NCBI GenBank assembly: GCA_947627015.1
Contig: CANQUL010000002.1
Location: 1-64,000, forward strand
Reading direction: 5' to 3'
DNA: 64,000 bases
Source of the DNA: an uncultured Clostridia bacterium
GTDB lineage: Bacteria > Bacillota > Clostridia > Christensenellales > Borkfalkiaceae
In this document: piece by piece, positions 59,176-64,000 of the stretch
How the letters are laid out: each line of letters starts with the position of its first letter
How positions within the stretch are numbered: position 1 is the first letter of the stretch
Notes under the pieces: model-generated
Told to the model about the DNA's origin: nothing
Database searches by the model: none
What the model saw: only the letters and a program-made list of their open reading frames with translations
Program-made: the position numbers and the translations under genes

Positions 59176-60842
59176 AACTGTATCCTCCGTTTATTGGTAT
59201 TGATGGGAAGTGCCGCAGCGGACGCGGCAAGGTTGGGATCGACCCCGGGGTTCGGATTCCTTTCGACGGTAACCTTTCCGTTCTTCACGGTCGCAGTGAC
59301 GGGCCAGCCTTCGTCGTATCGGGTGCCGTCGCTGCCGATATACGGCTTGACCGACTGCACCTCCACGGTGACGGTGGCGGGGTCGAGGATGGCAGGGTCG
59401 AGAGGCCGGTTGCCGCTCAACAGCCCGATGGTGTAGTTCGTATAGTTGTTCGTGTCGTTGATCCTTCCGATGCGGATGGTGCCCGAGGTGATGTGCACGT
59501 TTTCGAGCGTGGCGCCGCTTTCGATCCTGCCTGCGAACAGGCCGTAACTCGTGGAAGTAATCGACGTGCCGTTCTGGAGACTGAAGGTGATGTTCTCGAA
59601 GGTGACATTGCGGAGGACGGCCTTCTCGGTGAGGGAACCGAATATCCCGCCCGCCTGACTGACGGAGTTGGAATTCTGCGTTCCCGTGATGTTGGAGATC
59701 GTCCTGTTGTTGCCCTCGATGGTCCCGGCGTAATCGGTGGCGATACGGGTCCATGCGGTGCCGCTGAAGTCGAGATTGTCCATCAGTTCGAACGACGCGT
59801 TCGCAGCGTAGTTATCCGAGAACTGTTTCGCGGTGTAGACCTTGAACCAATTCCCCTCTCGCCACGTCGTGTACACGGGAGTCACGCGGTTGACGGTGAC
59901 GCCCCTTTCGTAGTCGACTTCGCCCTCGTGAGGGATGCTCGTTTGGAACGGGGTCTGCATGTCGGGGTCGGCATAGGCATTGAGGAAGGTGTAGCCGTCC
60001 CGCGCGGGGACGCCGCCCATGTCGATGCGGCCCGTTGTCGGACTCCATGCGGGATACGGAACGCCGTGCTCCCCTTCCTGCTCGAGGGTGCTCGAGGGAA
60101 GGATGGCCGTCTTATATTCCTGCCATTCCCCCTTCTCGTCCTGATAGCGGAAGGAGTAGGTGAACTCGGGCGACCATGCGGCGTGCAGGACGAGACGGTG
60201 TTCCGTTCTGCCCTTCGCGTCCTTTCCCTCCGTGAAGTCGGAGGCGTGCGCGATATCCGTGTCAAAGTTCCACCTGCCCGAATAGACGATGTTCTGCGGC
60301 TTTCCGTTCTCGGAGACGAGCTCTTTGAGGTATTCGTATCCCTTTTCGATGAGGTGGCCCTCTTCGTCATAGACGTCCTCTTTGGGAATGAGGTTGCCCT
60401 CTTCGTCGTACTCGGGGTCGATGGGAATCTTTTCGCCGTTTTCGTCGAGGACGTCCCGCTCCACGTTGCAGACGTTGCCGTCCTCGTCGATGGGCTTGCC
60501 CTCCGCGTTGACGGCGGGCGTCTCGTTGCGGTACCAGCCGATCAGGAAGTACCCGTTGCGGCGGACACGGCTCGTGGTGATAGCATTTCCGCCGCGGGCG
60601 GGATCGCCCGGCTCGAGGAGCTTGAAGCCCTTGTCCGCCTGCTTCTCATTGAAGCGGTCATAGACGCCGAGGCCCGCGCTGTTGAGGATGAGTCCGCCGT
60701 TCCTGTCGTACTCCACCACATAGGTGTACCCCGCCTTGACGAGATTTTCATCGTCGAGGTCGGGCACCGCACACGCCGCGGATACGAGGGTGAGCGCGAA
60801 GAGTGCGCCGAGACCGATCAGAAGTTTTGTTTTCTTTTTCAT
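59172..60842 (-). CDS. Repeat-containing surface lipoprotein with InlB-type and GLUG-type modules
   Basis: 556 residues. Lipoprotein signal with LVSAAC lipobox near residue 24. Several InlB_B/Flg_new-like modules (YDRNGGL, EPGDPARGG, VRRNGYFLIGWYRNE) follow, then an acidic stretch with repeated DE-x-G (LDENGEKI, YDEEGNLI, YDEEGHLIEKGYEYLK). The later half carries GLUG-type turns (MDNLDFSGTAWTRIATDYAG, NNRTISNITG, QAGGIFGSL, LRNVTFENITF). Such proteins bind polysaccharide or host material. It overlaps oppA by 4 nt and follows the LRR protein gene by 12 bp, so its role is tied to the importer. Confidence 0.78.
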   Translation of the reverse strand: MKKKTKLLIGLGALFALTLVSAACAVPDLDDENLVKAGYTYVVEYDRNGGLILNSAGLGVYDRFNEKQADKGFKLLEPGDPARGGNAITTSRVRRNGYFLIGWYRNETPAVNAEGKPIDEDGNVCNVERDVLDENGEKIPIDPEYDEEGNLIPKEDVYDEEGHLIEKGYEYLKELVSENGKPQNIVYSGRWNFDTDIAHASDFTEGKDAKGRTEHRLVLHAAWSPEFTYSFRYQDEKGEWQEYKTAILPSSTLEQEGEHGVPYPAWSPTTGRIDMGGVPARDGYTFLNAYADPDMQTPFQTSIPHEGEVDYERGVTVNRVTPVYTTWREGNWFKVYTAKQFSDNYAANASFELMDNLDFSGTAWTRIATDYAGTIEGNNRTISNITGTQNSNSVSQAGGIFGSLTEKAVLRNVTFENITFSLQNGTSITSTSYGLFAGRIESGATLENVHITSGTIRIGRINDTNNYTNYTIGLLSGNRPLDPAILDPATVTVEVQSVKPYIGSDGTRYDEGWPVTATVKNGKVTVERNPNPGVDPNLAASAAALPINTNKRRIQL

Positions 60843-60854
60843 GGTAAAACTCCG

Positions 60855-63800
60855 TTATTCGCCGTCGTGCTTTTTCTTTCTTGCAATGAGGATGGCCGCG
60901 ATGCCGATGACGGCAACCGCTCCCGCCGCACAGCTTCCCGCGATGACGCCGCCGCAGCCCTTGTCCTTATCGTCGTCCTCGCCGGGGGTCGGCGCGGGCT
61001 GCTGCTGACGCTTGTAGTACTCGATCGTGTTCTCCGCCGACTGCAGCTTGCTGTAATTGGAGACGAGCGCCTGCTGTGCGGGATCGGTGATGAGATCATA
61101 CTGTCTGCGGGCCTCTGCGACGAGTTCCTCATGATCGAGGGTGATCCGGTCGGGCAGGGCCGCAATGGTCGCGATGACCGAGACCGTGCGGCTGTCCGCC
61201 GCCACGCTGCCGTCGATGGTCTCGCCGAAGTAACAGCCGTAGAGGAAGGAATCGTACCCGACACCGTTGATCGGACGGATCATGGTGAGGTCGCGGTGGT
61301 TGTTCTTTCCGCCGATGTAGTCTACGAAGTTGGCACCGTAGAAGAACTGGCTTGTCGTGATGTTCCACATGATGTACTCGGTGATGTGGAGGTAGTTCGA
61401 GGGTGTTCCCGACATGCCGGGGAACAGGAATGCGTAGCCGACGGCGGGACCCGGAAGATTGCCGATGATCTGATAGTTCTCGTCGTACTCCTCTTCGAGG
61501 ATGGGGGCGTTGAGGCTCTTGAATGTGACGATCCTGAGGTCCGCACATTCGAAGAAGGCCTTGTGGCCGATGGCTCCGAGCGTCGCGGGAAGTTCCACGG
61601 AGACGAGCTTGCTGCCCGCAAAGGCGAGCGCGGAGATGCGCGCCGTACCGTCTGCGATGACATACTTGGTCCCGCCCATGGCGAGAGGATAGCTGACGAG
61701 CTCGAGTGTGCCGTTGGGGAGCGTCTTGTAGAGCGCACCGCCGATGACCTGCACGGAATCGCTCACTTCGAACGTGGTCTCGGCCTGCTGCCCGACCACT
61801 TCGCCGTCGAACTCGATGTCCGTCACCTGCGCGAAGGCATTGAGTTCGCAGCCGTAGAAGGGATTCTCGCCGAGGGAGACGAGGTTCCTTTCGGCACCGA
61901 AGTCGACGTCAGTCACGGCCGTCTCCGCAAAGGCATAGCTGCCGATCGATTGGGCCGCGGTCAGAACGAGCTTGCCCGCAAGGCCGGTGGCACGGAACGC
62001 GTTCGCGCCGATGACCGTGGCCTTGTCGAGGTTCACGACTTGAGTGAGCGCGCCGTTGGAAGCAAATGCGCCGTCGCCGATCTCCGCACCTTCGCGGAGT
62101 TCCGCGCGCTTCAGGGTGGCGGTGTCGTTGCCGTCGTCGTCCGAAACGCCGTTGGATGCAAACGCATACGCGCCGATCGTGTTCACATTGCCGAGGTCGA
62201 CTTCCGCGAGGCAGTTGCCGTAGAAGGCGTAGGATCCGACGGAGACGATGTTCTTGAGGTCGACGCTGCCGAGCGACGTATCCATGAATGCCGCATCGCC
62301 GATCGTTTCGAGATCGTCGGAGAAGGTGACGTCGGTCAGAAGGGTGTTGTAGGCGAATGCCTGCATGCCGATCTTTGTTGCCGAGGAGAGGTCGACGGTC
62401 TTGAGGCGCGGGGCCTGAATACCGGCGATATAGCCCGTGAAGGAACCTCCGGACGTGTAGATGCGGTTGAGGAAGCCCGAGAAGGCGCCGTCGCCGATCT
62501 CGACTGCCTCGGAGAGATCGACCTCTTCCAGGCCGATGGCGAGGTAGAACGCACCTTCCCCGATGACTGCGTCCGATCCGATCTCAAGCTTGGTGAGGAC
62601 GCTGCTGCCCGCAAACGAGTAAGAACCGATCTCGGGCCGATCGCCGATCGTTACGCTCTTGAGTCCGGAAGAGAACGAATAGTAGAGAACGTAGCCCGTT
62701 CCCTCGCCGATCGCGATACTCTGCCGAGAGCTGCGGACGATGCACTGGAAGGCCGCAGACCCGATCTTGACGTCGTCCCCGAGGGTGACGGACGTGAGCG
62801 TGGGAATGTTGTAGAATGCGCTGTCGCCGATCTCGACCCTGTCGCCGAGAGTGACGGACGTGAGACGGGTGGCTGCAAAGGCGCTTGCACCGATGGCGAT
62901 GTAGCTGCCCTCTTCCGCCGCCGCTATCTCGGGCATGGTCGTGATGGCGGTGCCCGCAAAGGCGTACTGTCCGACAGACTTGAGCGCCGCGGAGGAGAAG
63001 GAATTCAACCTCGTGCAGCCGTAGAAGGCGTAATCGCCGATCTCCGTGACGCCGGGAAGGTTGGCGGAGACGAGACGGTTGTTTCCGGAGAAGGCGCCCG
63101 CGCCGACCTTGGTGACTTTGGAATCCTTCGCAAGAGCAAACCGTTGGACGTTGGGAAGCGCATAGACCAGCGTGTCGCCTGCGGCGTTCACGAGGTAATC
63201 GCCCTCTGCGGAGAAGCGGCTGTTATCGGAGTTGACGCGGAACTGCGTGATCGCGGTCCCTTCGAACGCGTTGTGGCCGATCTGCTCGACGTCCTGTCCG
63301 AGTACGACGGTGGAGAGCTTGGTGCAGCCCGCAAAGGTGAAGTCGGGAATGACGGAAGCGTTGATCCGGATCTCGTCGAGCTTGGTGCACGATGCGAACG
63401 CCTGCGCTCCGAGCTTGATCTTGGAAGCGCGGATGGTGACTTCGGCAAGATCGGTACAGCCGGCAAAGGCATTCGCGCCGACGGACTGCGCCGAAACGGG
63501 AAGTTCGATCTCCATGAGACCCGTGTTGCGGAAGGCGCTGTCACCGATGCCGACGACGCTCGCGAAGTTGGACTTCGTGACGTTGCTGAGCGGGACGTAT
63601 TCGTACGAGGTGATCGCATAGGTATCCGGATCGCGGATGGGTCCGGGGGCAAAGGCGTTCTGGTTGATGAACTGAACGTTATCGAGGTTGATGGTCTTTA
63701 AGTTGGTGCATCCCATGAAGGCGCCGAGGCCGATCTTGGTGAGGGACTTGGGAAGCACGACTTCTTCGAGCGATTTGAGCCCGGCAAAGGCGTATGCACC

Positions 63801-64000
63801 GATGGTCTCGATGCCCTCGGGCAGGATGATCTTTTTGACGTCGGGGTTGTCGCCGTGATACCACGACTTGCGGGTAGCAGGATCTTCCTCGTTGATCACA
63901 TCCCCTTCCGATGCGAACTTGGGAATGTACTCATAGCCCGTGAACGCGTACTGCTGGATCTCGGTGAAACCGAGGGAGGCGGGAATGCTGACCGTGCCCG
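60855..64000 (-). CDS. BspA-type leucine-rich repeat (LRR_5) surface protein, 5' end outside the window
   Basis: More than 1040 residues are visible; the N-terminus lies beyond 64000 and the frame stays open to the edge. Repeats of about 23 residues of the LRR_5 type (GIETIGAYAFAGLKSLEEVVLP, TEIGDYAFYGCTRLNSFSSA, LEIGSDAVIGEGAFYLAIGLE) fill nearly all of it. The C-terminus has a FIVAR-like helical tail (DHEELVAEARRQYDLI), a Pro/acidic spacer (APTPGEDDDKDKGCGG), and a membrane anchor with basic end (AVAVIGIAAILIARKKKHDGE). No LPXTG motif. BspA-like repeats bind host or microbial surfaces. It heads (within the window) the lipoprotein-opp operon. Confidence 0.88.
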   Translation of the reverse strand, partial: GTVSIPASLGFTEIQQYAFTGYEYIPKFASEGDVINEEDPATRKSWYHGDNPDVKKIILPEGIETIGAYAFAGLKSLEEVVLPKSLTKIGLGAFMGCTNLKTINLDNVQFINQNAFAPGPIRDPDTYAITSYEYVPLSNVTKSNFASVVGIGDSAFRNTGLMEIELPVSAQSVGANAFAGCTDLAEVTIRASKIKLGAQAFASCTKLDEIRINASVIPDFTFAGCTKLSTVVLGQDVEQIGHNAFEGTAITQFRVNSDNSRFSAEGDYLVNAAGDTLVYALPNVQRFALAKDSKVTKVGAGAFSGNNRLVSANLPGVTEIGDYAFYGCTRLNSFSSAALKSVGQYAFAGTAITTMPEIAAAEEGSYIAIGASAFAATRLTSVTLGDRVEIGDSAFYNIPTLTSVTLGDDVKIGSAAFQCIVRSSRQSIAIGEGTGYVLYYSFSSGLKSVTIGDRPEIGSYSFAGSSVLTKLEIGSDAVIGEGAFYLAIGLEEVDLSEAVEIGDGAFSGFLNRIYTSGGSFTGYIAGIQAPRLKTVDLSSATKIGMQAFAYNTLLTDVTFSDDLETIGDAAFMDTSLGSVDLKNIVSVGSYAFYGNCLAEVDLGNVNTIGAYAFASNGVSDDDGNDTATLKRAELREGAEIGDGAFASNGALTQVVNLDKATVIGANAFRATGLAGKLVLTAAQSIGSYAFAETAVTDVDFGAERNLVSLGENPFYGCELNAFAQVTDIEFDGEVVGQQAETTFEVSDSVQVIGGALYKTLPNGTLELVSYPLAMGGTKYVIADGTARISALAFAGSKLVSVELPATLGAIGHKAFFECADLRIVTFKSLNAPILEEEYDENYQIIGNLPGPAVGYAFLFPGMSGTPSNYLHITEYIMWNITTSQFFYGANFVDYIGGKNNHRDLTMIRPINGVGYDSFLYGCYFGETIDGSVAADSRTVSVIATIAALPDRITLDHEELVAEARRQYDLITDPAQQALVSNYSKLQSAENTIEYYKRQQQPAPTPGEDDDKDKGCGGVIAGSCAAGAVAVIGIAAILIARKKKHDGE

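Noticed and set aside
59493-63701. 1402-codon open frame on the plus strand antisense to OppA, the lipoprotein and the LRR gene
   Set aside because: It mirrors the coding strand of genes with clear families, and long antisense frames are expected in GC-rich DNA with few stop-forming codons.

Overview
The window looks like chromosome from an uncultured or little-studied Firmicute of class Clostridia with high G+C. The evidence is the gene content and order: mcsA-mcsB-clpC, tig-clpP-clpX, ylxM-ffh-rpsP-khpA, plsX-rnc-smc-ftsY, a SigB/SigF-type sigma operon, CotF-like coat proteins, a reverse rubrerythrin, and AGGAGG ribosome binding sites with TTGACA-17-TATAAT promoters. I saw no rRNA, tRNA, CRISPR array, phage or insertion sequence. 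Most genes lie on the minus strand in compact operons, often with 4-nt ATGA overlaps.

Layout. 1-6.4 kb: the start of aspS, a RecD2-like helicase, a small lipoprotein, a phosphopantetheinyl transferase, an UPF0173 hydrolase, a ferritin-like protein, mtnN and ung. 6.4-12.5 kb: the protein-arginine kinase/ClpC cluster, with DUF1653 and a membrane protein where ctsR usually sits, and a membrane-anchored XRE regulator upstream. 12.5-23 kb: a short RNA candidate, reverse rubrerythrin, a HAD phosphatase, argS, ychF, a beta-helix protein, a three-gene CotF mini-operon ending in a 39-residue protein, nth, a DUF3343/cysteine desulfurase pair and an S41 protease. 23.1-25.7 kb: an 858-residue membrane protein with a long Pro/Gln and acidic tail. 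25.8-29.8 kb: a four-gene sigma operon containing a degenerate anti-sigma paralogue, a heavy-metal exporter, and an orphan ABC ATPase that has lost several catalytic motifs.

30-50 kb is mostly core functions: tig-clpP-clpX, rqcH, cysK, a SpoVB/MurJ-type flippase, pgi, ylxM-ffh-rpsP-khpA, a CFI-box protein, and plsX-rnc-smc-ftsY. 50.4 kb to the end is one long minus-strand operon. It reads from a giant BspA-type leucine-rich-repeat surface protein, through a GLUG/InlB-repeat lipoprotein, to a complete Opp peptide importer and a small membrane protein.

The most unusual things I see are these. (1) The OppD ATPase carries an insertion of about 300 residues with four predicted membrane helices, placed between Walker A and the Q-loop of its nucleotide-binding domain. 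It sits in an operon with dedicated surface proteins, and I regard it as the best candidate for an undescribed system. (2) A long, strand-biased motif related to CGGACATGGGTRCC is scattered across genes and intergenic DNA. (3) Several genes have a -10 box 5-6 nt before the start codon and no Shine-Dalgarno, suggesting leaderless transcripts. (4) A nine-C tract lies in the promoter spacer of the CFI-box gene. (5) Three copies of a palindrome surround the ylxM-ffh promoter. All assignments come from reading the sequence; no database search was run.
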